Positions 44,862-56,823 of a stretch of 64,000 nucleotides of DNA are shown in pieces. Each line of letters starts with the position of its first letter. The stretch's first letter is position 1. This DNA is from Argentina anserina (Eukaryota; Streptophyta; Magnoliopsida; Rosales; Rosaceae), in NCBI RefSeq assembly GCF_933775445.1, contig NC_065874.1, forward strand, positions 24,746,501-24,810,500, written 5' to 3'. The position numbers were made by a program, and so were the translations under genes. The notes beneath the pieces were generated by a model. That model was not told the origin of the DNA. It ran no database searches and saw only the letters and a list, made by a program, of their open reading frames with translations.

Positions 44862-46916
44862 CACAAGCCAATCGTCCACCCGCATTGCCAGTGCTTAGAC
44901 TGAGTTCGTGTCCACCTACAGATGCACACCCGTGGTGATAAAAAAATTAGAATGGAGACAGGCGGGAAAAGTAACTTATTTATAAAATGCACTGATATCA
45001 AACACCAAAAAAAGTTGATCAATAATGAAAAATTACAACTATACACAATACGATTTGAATGATAAAGCTTTCTTCCACAAATAACATTACATACTCACCC
45101 TTTCCAAGGTCATCCTCCAGTTCATGAACCACCAAGGCTCTTCCAATTACAGCATTAGGACCAGTTAATGGTATCTACACATTTACACAGCACAAACCAA
45201 ACTAATAATTTTAAGTTCAAACCTGAACATTAAAAATGTTGCAATTTGCCAAAGCCTATTTATGAATGATTTAGGTGCGATTATTTCTACATACAAGCAT
45301 ATAAGTCAAATATAAAAGGAAGTCATTTTCTGGGTTCTAATATTACCTGGCTATCCACGATTGTTGCCTCTGCCACTCCTGCATTCCCACCACACATATC
45401 TCAATGCGTTGAGCATTTTCAGAAAGTCGAGGAAATTCAGAGAAAAAAAAATGACTTACCATCAGCATTAGCAATTATGTTTCCCAGGTCACCCGCATGA
45501 CGGACTTCATCCTCAGGAGCTCCATGAGTCAAGTTATTAGGATTGAAATGTGGTCCTAATATTAAGAAATTCAAGATGATAAGGAACTGTATTAAATGCA
45601 GTGACTTTAAAAATGTATCATAAAGAAAGCTTCATCAACTGAAACACAAACATAACCAATATCTCTTAAATGAGATATCAAACCGACCTGTGGAAATGCA
45701 TCCATTTGTCGTGTCACCAAACTCATGCTACACAAGAAAGAAAACGCTCTGTCACAACACGTTTTACCAATCTAGAGACTGAAAAAAGAAGAAAGCTAAA
45801 AGCAAAACACTCACCAAGTGGAACCCATGAGGCCCAGGAGTGAGTCCAGTAATACGAACATTAACAGTTGTCGGACCTAAAAAAAAACACAACAAAGACA
45901 GATTGAGCAGTCATTTCCCCACACGAATCCCAATAATTGATTCACCAGAAAGAATAAGTGTTTGCGCATGGAATTCAGACCGCTCATTCACAATTGAAGG
46001 AAGTGCTTAAACGGCACCCGAATAATTAACTAATTCAAATAATTACTTAAATCTGAAAAGGTTAACAGTCTCTAATACAAATTGTCAGTCAGTACAGCTT
46101 AAGACTAGAAATATACATTCACAAGTAGGAATATGTCCGGTTCTAAACCAGGAAACCTTTCACGACGATAACTTCTATCACATTTTCATTTCTTAGACTT
46201 CAAAATGATATCAAACCCAGAAGAAGCAACAAGATAAGAATTACAGCCCAAATCTCAGACACACAATGAAGCACGCACTCGTAGGATTAAAGATGCATTC
46301 CACTACATCAAATCTATTAAACTTCGGAAAAGTTGACTATCCCGCGTTCAGATTCTGAAGAAATGAAGTCTATACCTCCTATTAATCTAAGCTGAACAAT
46401 GCAGGACCAAACCCCAGCTCTAAACCACTAAAACCTCCATTACCATATCACATCAATCTTCCCACTCTAAAAGGCTAATCAATATTATAGTAACTCAAAT
46501 TCAGAGTACATGGCATAAGTTATAGTAACTAAAACCAATCTGATAGTAACAAAATCCAATACAGCATCACAGCTACGCAATCTCATTTCGATTCCGGTAA
46601 GCAATTAAAAGTATGCAGGAAGCAAAAGACGAGGAGGAGGAGGAGGAGCAAGACGAAAGGTACCGCCGTCTTCTTGGGTCAAGGTGACGACGCCTTCGAC
46701 GGCGGAAGTGCCCTTGAGGACGGCGACGGCTTTTTTAGTGGCGGCGACGACGGCAAGGCGCCTAGGGGCGGTTGCGGCGGCGGAGAGGGACACGGATTTG
46801 ATTGGGAGCTTGAGGGAGACGCCGTGGAAGGAGGAGCGGAGAGTTGGTGGGGTTTGGATATGGGCGAAGAGAGTGTGGGAGGAGGAGGTGGAGAGCATCA
46901 TAGAGTGGGCGGCCAT
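44862..46916 (-). CDS. CSD2: Chloroplast Cu/Zn superoxide dismutase (exons 1-7 seen; last exon not found)
   Basis: Converts superoxide to oxygen and hydrogen peroxide in the chloroplast stroma. Exons on the minus strand: 46664-46916, 45815-45876, 45688-45727, 45460-45555, 45347-45378, 45099-45174, 44862-44915, all with GT-AG borders and matching phases. They encode 204 residues. Residues 1 to ~58 are a Ser/Ala-rich transit peptide. The mature part starts near [11 protein letters not shown]. All metal ligands are present: HLH in GFHLHEFGD, H in GPHFNP, H and D in [16 protein letters not shown], and H in VVHELEDD. Both disulphide cysteines are seen (NGCISTG and GRLACG). The start ATG gives the family's usual MAAH-type N-terminus. 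The expected last exon (about eight residues ending G-L-T-P-V or similar) was not found in the 540 bp before the copia element or in the 600 bp beyond it. Whether the gene is intact therefore remains open. Confidence 0.95.
45475..45497 (-). promoter_or_regulatory. miR398-type target site in SOD exon 4
   Basis: The coding strand reads GCGGGTGACCTGGGAAACAT here, encoding H-A-G-D-L-G-N-I. The core GGGTGACCTG is complementary to miR398, and this is the position of the known coding-region site in Arabidopsis CSD2. Copper limitation would thus be expected to silence this gene. No MIR398 gene was noticed in the window. Confidence 0.75.
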
Positions 46917-48460
46917 GGCTGAGTTGGTGGTGAAGTGGAAATGAGAAGATGATAATGTGAGAGGCAGTGAGAGTGAGGATTTTGGTGCTCTCTGTTTGTG
47001 GGGTCCTTGCCCCACACAGCTTGGGGTTTATCTGGGTCAAATGGTGTAAAATGATTTATGGAAATAAGGATTTAGTAGGATTACCTTCTCTTTTTTCTTC
47101 TTTTTCTTATATACTAATTTTGTACCTGTGTTTTTCTTTTAATAAATTCAGTTTATGTGCTTCTATGGACTTCTCTTCCTAGACCGAAACTCAAGCCGCT
47201 CTCTATTTAGGGTTTCGCAAGAATCCCGATTGCTCGCCCTCGTTCCCTCCCTGCATCCCTCGTGTTTTCACCCATCAGCATGTCATCACTAGAAGAAGTT
47301 ACTGCTAAATTGACCATTCTGATGATCTACTGCTTTAACCAACCACCTTTCTCTTGGCCAAAACCCTCACTACCCACTTCCGCCGGATCTAGAAGTTAAA
47401 AATTTAAAACAGTTAGCCTTACATATATTGTATGTGTTTGTGTTATATTGAATTGTTTTTCTTTTTCCACAAATGGTACTAATCATCTATCAAAAAAAAA
47501 GATATATATATATATATTTGAGCTCACGATACTAACGAAGGATGGGTGGCCAAGTACAAATTATATTTGTTTGATCATTTTGTGAAGGACAGACGCATGC
47601 AGTGATGCTTTCATTGGTGAAGGGAGTACGTAATGGTAAATTCTGACAAAATTAAAAGTTGGTGCGCAATAGCTATAAGTGATATGGTTGAAACCAATAA
47701 AATTAGTACCATCTTGATGAGCTCATTCTCAACCAAATACATATGCCACCTCAAAATTCCAAAATGAGGATTTTTTTTACTCTTGCTCTTCCTCTCACCT
47801 CCCTAGCTACTAGAAAAATTATTAGATGCTTGCAGCTACAGGTTTGCTGCACAAAGTCAGTACATGATCCTATTACAGGAATTGGGGTTAGAAGCTTTTT
47901 TGTGGGATTGCAAGGGCTTTTAAATGGATTCATTTTAATCGGCCCACCCACAACCGAAGCAGATATATATCCTCAATTGTTAGATATTATAACATTAAAC
48001 TGGATCATTTTTCGTTTCTAAGTTCTTCAAGTGCTCTGAGGTTTAACTTAGCTGTCTTCCCATGTGTTTATCATTTTTGTTTTTGTTACCTTTCATTTTC
48101 ACAAAATCTGACAAGACATTGATAATTTGTAGACATATCCTGAGCTCATATTCATTAGAGAGAGCCTTGTGCAACAAATAATTATTAAAAAAATTGTAAT
48201 TAGAGTTCATAGCAGTAAATAACACATGTATAAATGTGGGAGTTATGTGTTTTAAATGAGTAACTTAATTAAGTACCACTATGACAACTGACATATTAAG
48301 TCAATTAATAATGGTGCATCTTTTTCACACTTATTGACAAATTGACTACAAAATGGTCGAAGACTGTGCTCGATGTTGGGGAATTCTTGTTGTAATGTTC
48401 AATGGTCCTTAACTACTTCATAAAAGTAATAAATGTAAAGAAAAATGAAAATAAAATTAA
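46917..48460. other. SOD upstream region and intergenic DNA
   Basis: The first ~70 bp is a CT/CA-rich leader on the minus strand, presumably the SOD 5' UTR. At 47180-47280 the plus strand has a leader-like stretch (CTCTATTTAGGGTTTCGC then CT-rich) followed by an ATG opening a 39-codon frame (47280-47399, MSSLEEVTAKLTILMIYCFN...). It may be the remnant of a divergently transcribed gene; no family recognised. The remainder is AT-rich and featureless. Confidence 0.4.
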
Positions 48461-48462
48461 AC

Positions 48463-48540
48463 CTAGGCATAGAAACATGAAAAGAAATATAGCACATGGA
48501 GAACATGAAAACGTCAGAGGATAGATGGTTAATCAAGCTA
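48463..48540. repeat. Diverged direct repeat, partner of 52277-52357
   Basis: Shares ATAG-ACATGAAA-GAAA-ATAG-AC-TG-AGAACATGAA-ACGT-A-AGGATA and ATCAAGCT words with the 52.3-kb copy. The two copies lie on either side of the solo LTR. Confidence 0.6.
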
Positions 48541-48565
48541 GGAAACGGATTCAGTACTCAACGGA

Positions 48566-48949
48566 GTGCAGACACCAGTGCAAGTGAGAAACACGCGCTC
48601 ATTATTTAATTCTTCCACACGATTGCGGTCTTTAATTTACTTTTTCCTCCTTTTGACACGTAGTCCTCATCATTATTTATTTAATTCCAAAAGCCCAATA
48701 AATACAAAATTTCATTTTTACCCTCAGCTTTCTCCCTCTTCTAAATTGGTCTTAGTGACATGCATTGAAGCTTTGATAGCGAACTCATTTTGCAGTTTGA
48801 GACCATATGGCAGTTTTGAGTCGGGTACAGAGATCAAAGTAGGGCGATGTAAGGGTTATGGCCTTCTGGATGAGGAGGAGAGGAGCTCAGCCTCGGATTG
48901 GTTGAGAGAGAGATCAGATGACACAGCGGCAGCCATTGAAGCACAGTGA
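48566..48949 (+). other. 127-codon open frame of unknown status
   Basis: Starts MQTPVQVRNTRSLFNSS and ends DTAAAIEAQ. No domain, signal or family is recognised. A hydrophobic stretch (LIYFFLLL) lies near residue 26. The C-terminal third is acidic/basic mixed. It ends 40 bp before the solo LTR. Words in its last third (AGATCAAAGTAGGGCGA) recur just right of the LTR at 51773-51789, so this may be repeat-derived rather than a gene. Confidence 0.2.
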
Positions 48950-48984
48950 GTGTGGGGTCTATGTTTTAAGTCCAAATAGGATTG

Positions 48985-48989
48985 GATAT
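48985..48989. repeat. Target-site duplication, left copy (GATAT)
   Basis: Identical to 51767-51771. Confidence 0.85.
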
Positions 48990-49362
48990 TGTAATAACAC
49001 TAAATTTCAAACAATTTTAAGTTTGATTTGAATTCTATAAAATTTGGAATTTCAATATGAATGAATGTGATTGGTTGCGATGTTATTAAACGAGCGACGG
49101 ATACGTTCTCGGAACGTTTAATTTGAAAAACGTTACGTTTCCGTAACGTATATATCGACTTTTATTCCGTCGATCGGTTGCGAAAACTTCCTTCACGAAA
49201 GTTGTAGAGCTCGTCGATACGAGTTCGAGAGTATGTGACGCGTTCTAATCGGACGACGTACGTAAAAGTTATTATTGACGGAAGATAGTTTCCGATTTTA
49301 AGGGGAGGGGTATAAAGGACATTTTGTGAAGTAGGGTTTCTGAAAAAGAAAAAAAAACACCT

Positions 49363-49600
49363 CTTCTCTCTCCCCTCTCTTTTCCGCCGCCCCACTCTCT
49401 CTTTTCTCTCTTTTCTCTCTTCTCTCTCTCTTTTCTCTCTTTTCTCTCTCTTTTCTCTTCTCTCTCCCCTCTCTTTTCCGCCGCCCCACTCTCTCTTTTT
49501 TCTCTCTTTTCTCTCATTCTCTCTTCACTCTCTCGGTTCTCTCTTTCTCCCTCTCCCTCTCTCGGCTTTCTCCCTCTCCCTCTCCCTCTCCTCACCGAGC
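49363..49600. repeat. CT-rich low-complexity segment with ~93-bp duplication
   Basis: The block CTCTCCCCTCTCTTTTCCGC plus CGCCCCACTCTCTC occurs twice, near 49368 and 49461. It gives long Arg/Glu-rich open frames on the minus strand that are not genes. Confidence 0.85.
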
Positions 49601-50296
49601 AGCTGCACCTCACCACCGTCCCTGGGAATCGCGAGACCCCTACCACCACCTCGAGCACGCCGAGCCTCCTCCTGCCGCCAAGGAGCCACAACGAAGAGGA
49701 AGCTCCTTTCAAGCGTTCCCGACGGTTTTGGACTCCGATCTAGGTAATGAGGCTTTTAATTCATGGTTGTGATGTTGTGTGATGTTTTTTTTTGGATGAA
49801 ATGGGAGGTTGTTGGTGGAGATCGGAGGGAGAGGTGGAAGGAGGGTTACCGCCGCCTAGAGGCGGCGCGTGGAGGAGCGTGGGAGGAGTAGGAGGCGGCC
49901 TAGGACCGGAGAGAGGAAGAGGGGAGAAAGGAGGAGGGTTTTGGGAGTGGTGGTGACATCACGCGCGCCGGATTTGGGCTCGGCGCGTGGGCCCCACGCG
50001 CGGCCGGCCGGAGGTGGCGCGTGTGCCACACGCGCCGCCGTGTGAGGCGGTGTGAGCAATTTCGACGGAGGGGTATTTTGGTAATTTACTGTGTACGGTA
50101 AATGTAAATGTAAATTTTATTTACGTATGGTAAATGTAATTAAATTTTACCTACGGTAAATGTAATTTATAAATTACTTTCAGTAAATGTAAAAAGTAAT
50201 TTGTAAAAGGGTAAATTAGTAAATTTTATTTACTGAGATTGTATTTACCTTTAAACAGTACGTATATGTATATAAATACGTATATATAGTATATAT

Positions 50297-50456
50297 ACGT
50301 ATAGAAATACGTATGTAATACTTATACGTACAGAATTATGTATATATTATTTATACGTACAGAAATACGTATATATTACTTATACGTACAGAAATACGTA
50401 TATATTACTTATACGTACAGAAATACGTATATAGTACTTATACGTACATAAATACG
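50297..50456. repeat. 29-bp tandem repeat in the solo LTR
   Basis: About five units built on ACGTACAGAAATACGTATAT followed by ATTACTTAT. The motif TACGTA is palindromic, so each unit holds two ACGT cores. Confidence 0.88.
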
Positions 50457-51766
50457 TATTAATTGAGCATTGTACAGTAACAGTGAATAGTGAACAGTAA
50501 CTTCGTAAAAACCGAAAATTACTGAACAGTAACCGATTATTACTGTTTCGGCATTTAAAGGCTTACGAAACGATCCTAAATTCCTTTCTTATCTTTTCAA
50601 GGTGATCTATAAAGCGAGAAAAGGAAATTATCTTCGGAAATTGTGGGATTCACGCTCAAGTCAATAAGGTGAGTAAAATCTCACTTATTTACGAATCTAC
50701 CCTTGCGGTGATTCCAAGATTTTTGCAAGAGTTTTTAATATTGAATTACGACACGTATACAATATAGTGGATTACGTATATATCGTATAAATGGTAATAA
50801 GTATATATATATATATATAGTTTGCTATATTATATACTGTTATGAATTCATTGGAATTGGTCATTTCGAATGACGAGAATTAAATGTTGAGCATGTGATG
50901 TGATTTTTGTACAATATGAGGTGTGATTATTGTACGTGATTTTAACATTGAGATTGTTAAAATGTTGATTTGTCTTCGGACGTGATTGGTACAATATGAT
51001 GTGAGATTATTGTACGTGTTTGGCAAGTCGGAACCTAGCCTTTGGCCGGGCGAAAGTTACGATACAGTTAGAGCTCTAGTCTGTCTGCCTTAGTACTGCA
51101 TGTGAGGTAACGGGTGGTTATCTGCTCATGGGTACTCAGTTTATTTTGGATGTTGGGTAGCGGGTGGCTATCCAATATCGGCGGTGTATTACGAGAGGGG
51201 TAACAGATGTGTACCAGCGTTCTTGGTACCCGTATTATAAATGCATTTGGGTAACCATAAGGGTTACTTAATTTCTCATGAGCGCTTCTTTTTCTTTGGG
51301 ACAACCAGATGGGCCGTCCACTGACTCATGAGTGCATTTATATTTGTTTGATTTGTGGATTTTCGTATATATTGATATGCGAGTTATATATTTTCATTTT
51401 ACTCATACGAGCTGTAAAGCTTACCGGGTTTGTGTTTACAATCCCGGTGCACCAATTCGATGGTGTAGTGGATAACTCCGCAGGTGTGGATTAGCGGGAA
51501 TTAACGGACCGCTCAGAGGACTTGAAGTTATTTATCTCCAGCTTGCGTGAGGATTTGGTGTGACTATCTTGTGAGGATTATACATTTCCAATTGATATAA
51601 TGTTGAATTATATGTTTGGTTTGTAATAATTGGTTTCTGAGTTGTATTGAGAACTCAGTGATGATCCGCTGTGCACGTTAAATGATTTCGATTTAATTGA
51701 GATGATTTTGTGTTTAACGACTTTAGAATTTTGAGTTTTTAGGCTCGAAATTTTAGGGTCGTTACA

Positions 51767-51771
51767 GATAT
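51767..51771. repeat. Target-site duplication, right copy (GATAT)
   Basis: Partner of 48985-48989. Confidence 0.85.
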
Positions 51772-52120
51772 AGATCAAAGTGGGGCGAGCGATTTGAAGG
51801 GTTCTGGTTGAGGTTCTCTCTCCCTCTTCCGATCTATCTATTATCCATTATTCAAAAAAAAATCCATACCTTCCCCATTAAAACTTGTCACCTGATGTCC
51901 AGAAAAAATATCCTCCCCATCATGGTTCATATTACGACTCATGTATTATTCGGCTTCGTCGGGCTGAATTTTTCGGTGGTAGAGAGAAAGATAAGGGTAA
52001 GAGTGGAATTTTTGATCAAGAGTTGTAATATAATTTTCCAAGAAAGAAGCAATCACGTGTCAATCAATGACTTAAATGCGCTGGTGTCCATGCTCGAAGG
52101 TGCACCAAATAGACTCCCAT

Positions 52121-52506
52121 CAAGCTAAGCATATCAAATCTCACGTCTTTGATATGATGGTCCACATGTTTTTTTCTTCAATAAATATTGTTTACTTAAT
52201 GAATACTATTTAACAACCACTACATAAGTGATGGGGAATACAACACCAAATGCCTACAACAAATGATAACCTTATTGTAGGTATAGATACATGAAACGAA
52301 ACATAGTACGTGAAGAACATGAATACGTTAAAGGATACATGCTTGATCAAGCTGAGCATATCAAATCGCATGTCTTCGATATGATGCGTCCTCATGTTTT
52401 TTTTTATCAATGGATATTTTTTACTCAATGATTACGATTTAATAGTCACTTCATGAGTGATGGGGAATATGATAGCAGATACTTACAACATGTGATAACC
52501 TTATTG
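52121..52506. repeat. Direct tandem duplication, period ~227 bp
   Basis: CAAGCT-AGCATATCAAATC at 52121 recurs at 52348, and the copies stay alignable to TGATAACCTTATTG (ends 52277 and 52506). Differences are mostly transitions. Non-coding. Confidence 0.8.
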
Positions 52507-55247
52507 AATACATAAACAACTTCTTTCTAGAGTACCTTTTGTATGTAACATCTATATTTTTATTGATTGAAATGTGACAACTTTTTGTTAAAAACCACAA
52601 GAATAAAACCTAAGTTACCTCTAGTTTTATTTATAGATATTAAATGGGCCCATATTAAATTGTATGTATTTAGAGAGTGATTCACATCCTAACATGAGGT
52701 TAAAACATTTAGTCGAGTTGGTGCGATACATGGTTATTAAATAATTTACAATTACATAATGAGCTATTAGTCATGTAGTAGAGTACGACCATTGTAGTTG
52801 CATCGTTGTACCTTGGTTATGATGGCGAAGGAAACATCATCTTCCAACACCACATCCCAAAAGCATAGGTTGACATTTGAGGGTTAACTTCTTAAGTTAA
52901 TAGACTTCTCACTCTCCGACAGTCGCAACCTATTATTATAGTAGCTCAACTAGTTAAAGTAAATGACTAAGTATCCTTATATTTTGATTATATCTACGCA
53001 ATCTAGCAATAAATTGTTTGTTTTATCTAAATAAAGTGATTGAGTGTTTAATCAACTAGATTTTTATTAATGCTATGAGTGGCAAAATAGTGGGAAACAT
53101 CTGATTTTTCCTTCTTATCTCCTTATTGATTGAACCCAAAATAATTTTGAGAGCATTTTCCCAATTCCACTAATGCAACTAATAAAATGGAGAGACAACT
53201 TATAAACTTTGTAAAAAATTGTTCTTGTTTAACAATGGTAATATTTTAGAATGTTGTGGATTCACAATTAATAGAATTCAATCAAATTCTTGGCAATAGT
53301 AGAACCACTTTCGAGTCACAACTAGTGTCATTGTGACCATCCATTATAAAATGAGATTAAATCAAAATTGAGATTTTTCATCAATAAGCATTACAAGAGT
53401 ACAAATACACTAAATCAGTAAATCATGATCAAGTGAAATCGAATAAACTTTTTATTGCTATTATCTTGAGTCTTGCACCTTGCAAAGCGATTTGATCACG
53501 AAAAGGTACAAACACGAATGAGGAACAACGAGTAAGAGATTGAGATGAGGGAGAAGACATAGGTAGTTTTTGTTTTAGGTCGATTTCTTGAATTGGATAC
53601 CCAATAGAATTATGAAAAATTCATTTAATTGTCAATACAGTAAATACAGTAAATAGCGTTGAAGTCAGGATTCTACTTCTAAATGAAGGTATATTCTCCC
53701 TTTAGTTGTTCACTTGAAAAACCATCGCTTATGCTAGAAGTTTGATATATGTGTGTCTACCAAACACTTTCCAACCCATTTCTTTTAAGCAGAGGAGCAA
53801 AAACGCTTTCCTAAATGCACCCATGATAATCTCTTAGAGGACTAGATAATTTTAAGAACATAATTACTTAAAATGAAATTTAATCCTAATGAGATATATA
53901 AAACTAGACAATGTACGTGTCATCAATCTCAATTTTACGCAGGACTATTTAAATGGACATTGTCTTGAATTGGGGAACAGTATGTTACTTATATTGAATT
54001 TTTAAATCCGAGTCTCACATATTCTTCGTGAAGGCGATGCAACAACAAATTTATTAGCTAATTTTGATGCGTCGTTAGATGGTTTCCTACTCTTGGGATG
54101 TACTTCCAATATTCCCAAGTTCTTAGCTCCAGCTAATAGAAGAGACCTTGCATGTTGGCCTACTTTCAGTTGTAGGTGAATTTTACGCAATCCGGGTGTG
54201 TCGTTATTAAGTATTATAAACTATCCACGTACCAAAAAAAAAGAATTTACATGAATTTGGTGACAAAGAGCTATAAATGAAAGCTTTACCAACATTTGAC
54301 TTCAAGATTAAAATTTATACTTACACACTCATGGAGAGTGATAGACCCCGACTCTATATATAAAATATGATTAATAAAACTGAAGACTTCTTTTCATGTG
54401 ATGTGCAACTATGTTGCAATCATGCTTAACAAAACGCCAACTACAACTAAAAAAGAGAAAATTTTGACACTAGTACACAAAGTATCACCTACTATTAATA
54501 TCGGTGTTTCGTATTTCAAATTATTGACTTTGGTACATGACTTTCAACAATCTAATTAAAATCTATACATGCCGCTAATAATACCGTTAAACCTATGTTA
54601 TTATCCATTGTTGTAGGGATAAATTGATATTTTATTTTCTCAGCTTGCTGATTTTGGTATTGAGGAGTTGGAACCCTGAACATTGCTTTGAGATCTTCTT
54701 GCAGATTGTTCGAATCTCCGATTCACTTATTTTGCAATTTATAAAGTTAGAGGTTTGCAAAAATCATCTTATTCTATTTAAATAACCATCAATTTCCTTT
54801 AATTAGTCATCTAGAAAAAGTTCATCGACTATATCTTCAAGGTCACCAATTTTTTCCAGACTTGCTACAACCGATCGAAATGAACAAAGCTATCACTTAG
54901 CCCCCAAAATAAGCTCTCTCCATTGAGAATTCACATAATCTCATCTTTCAGTGCATCAATTTCAAGGTAATTGTTACACATACAAACAAAATCCACTACT
55001 ATACAGTTGAAAAAAAAAGATAACTTGAAAACCAACTGCATATCAACATAATACATGGCAAATCACAACCTTCAAAAGAGCATGCATATTTGTTTCTGCA
55101 TTTTTTTAGTTCTTCCCAAATGGTTTGATTTATGTATGGAAAGACTTACCGTATACAAAAAGAACAATGAAAATTTAGTTTGACAATAAGCAATCCACAC
55201 CTCTCTATCTTCTTCTTCCTCGATGTTGGATTATAATTCTCATATAT
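52507..55247. other. AT-rich intergenic region
   Basis: No gene recognised. A minus-strand frame at 54002-54190 (MRKIHLQLKVGQHARSLLLA...) has protein-like composition but is short, matches no family I know and has no obvious flanking exons. Confidence 0.45.
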
Positions 55248-56823
55248 TGTAATGTCCTAAAACATGGAATTTAATTACTTTATGTGTTTAATTTTTAATT
55301 ACTTTATGTGTTTAATTTAATTTAGACTAATTTATTTCCATGTTTTGTAGAATATCTTGACAAGAAAAGAAAATTGTGAAATTCCGGCAATTTTCCGAGC
55401 ATCACCACTTTTAGCGGTACTATTATGGTGGAGCACCACCACTTTTGGTGGTGCCATGCATTTTCTGGCTAATTTTATGGATGAGCAACACATTGTTCTA
55501 TTATAACTAGATCTCATCTTTTTAGTTGAGATTTAACTACACTACTTTTCTCTATTTCTCACAAAATCATGGTTTCCCATTGTTCAAAAATCCACACTTA
55601 TATTATGCAAAAATCTGATTTGATTTTGGTTGTAATCATCACCTATAGGCCCATCATTACCTAGTCATCCACCAACTTCTTCCATGATCACTTACTTCCT
55701 CCTTTATCACTCATTTCTTCCATGATCACTCACATCCTTCCATGATCACTCACTTATTTATTTATCACTCACTTCTTTCATGATCACCCACTTCCTCCAT
55801 AATCACTCACTTCCTTCCATGATCACCCACTTCCTCCATAATCACTCACTTCCTTCCATGATCACCCACTTCCTCTTTTATCACCCACTTCTTCCATGAT
55901 CACACACTTCATTCCATGATCACCCACTTCCTCTTTTATCATCTACTTCTTCCACAACCAATCACCCCACTCACTATACTATTATCTCTCACTTTTCTCA
56001 ACTTTTTCCACCAACATTCTCCTTTACAAAAACCTTCATCACCACAATCTCCAAGAAAACCATCTCCATCACCAACCAAGAGAAAGAGAGGAAAAAAAAC
56101 TTTTTCATCTACTCATCTCATTCTAAAAACACCAAGTTTCATCACCTCATCATCCAATATTTTTCATACACCATCATCAAGCAAGGAGGAAGAAGAAGAG
56201 TCTAGCATCATTTGAGGATCTCCATCACCACCATGTCAAAATCTCCATGAGTTCATCCACATCATCCTCAACTGGAGATTCACTAGTCACCTCTCTACTC
56301 TCTCTTTACTTTGATGTTCAAAACATGTTGAAGCTTGTGTATTTGGTTATGAGTGAGTAGTTAATTTGTTGGGGCTATGGATCTTGTATGACAATGATAT
56401 AAATATTTTGTTTGATGCACTTTTCATTAGCACTCTAATATGCTAGTTCAAAAGTTGAACATTCATGCTTAAACTTAGTCAATTTGTATATGATTGTTTG
56501 TCATGACATGTTGAATGATTAAGGCTTAATTAACCTTAGTTGTTTGAAGAATGATAGCATATCATATGTACATGTTAGAGTTGTGAACTACAATCACTTA
56601 GAGATAAGCATGGTTGGTTTGCATGATTTCTTCATCTCCAAACTTTATGCACTTAGGGTAATGAATTTGATACTTAACCGAATTCATATTTATGACTTGA
56701 GTAGTTAAGTACCACACCCGAGAGGAGTTGCTTGATACCAACAAATGAGATTGTCCCTTGTCATCGCCAGAGCGTTTGCCCCGAGAAAGGCCGCGCGTGG
56801 CCATTATAAAAAAGGGCGTCACA
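55248..56823. mobile_element. Possible LTR (solo or fragment)
   Basis: Starts TGTAATGTCC and ends GGGCGTCACA, which are approximate inverted ends (TGTRAYGYCC). The general layout, including a minisatellite and a terminal CACCCGAGAGG-type region, is LTR-like. The flanking pentamers do not match, so neither end is secure and a solo LTR is only one reading. Confidence 0.35.
55669..55945. repeat. ~39-bp minisatellite (CTTCCATGATCACYCACTTC type)
   Basis: About seven degenerate units alternate CCATGATCAC-CACTTCC and CC-TAATCACTCACTTCC or TTTTATCACCCACTTC half-units of ~19 bp. Non-coding; any open frame here is incidental. Confidence 0.85.

Larger units (their letters stand above)
48990..51766. mobile_element. 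2.8-kb solo LTR
   Basis: Begins TGTAATAACAC and ends GGGTCGTTACA, with TGTAA/TTACA as inverted ends, flanked by the 5-bp duplication GATAT. No primer-binding site, polypurine tract or coding region is present, so this is one LTR left after recombination. Length and terminal words suggest a Ty3/gypsy chromovirus (Tekay-like), which is inference. It contains a CT-rich segment with an internal duplication, a GC-rich part (49800-50060), and a 29-bp tandem array. The TATAAA-like word in GGGGTATAAAGG at 49307-49318 with the CT-rich leader after it suggests a promoter reading rightward. Confidence 0.9.

Noticed and set aside
49272..49712. 146-codon Arg/Glu-rich minus-strand protein
   Set aside because: Product of the CT-rich low-complexity part of the solo LTR.
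55669..55945. CRISPR-like array
   Set aside because: Units are degenerate with no unique spacers; it is a minisatellite in a plant context.
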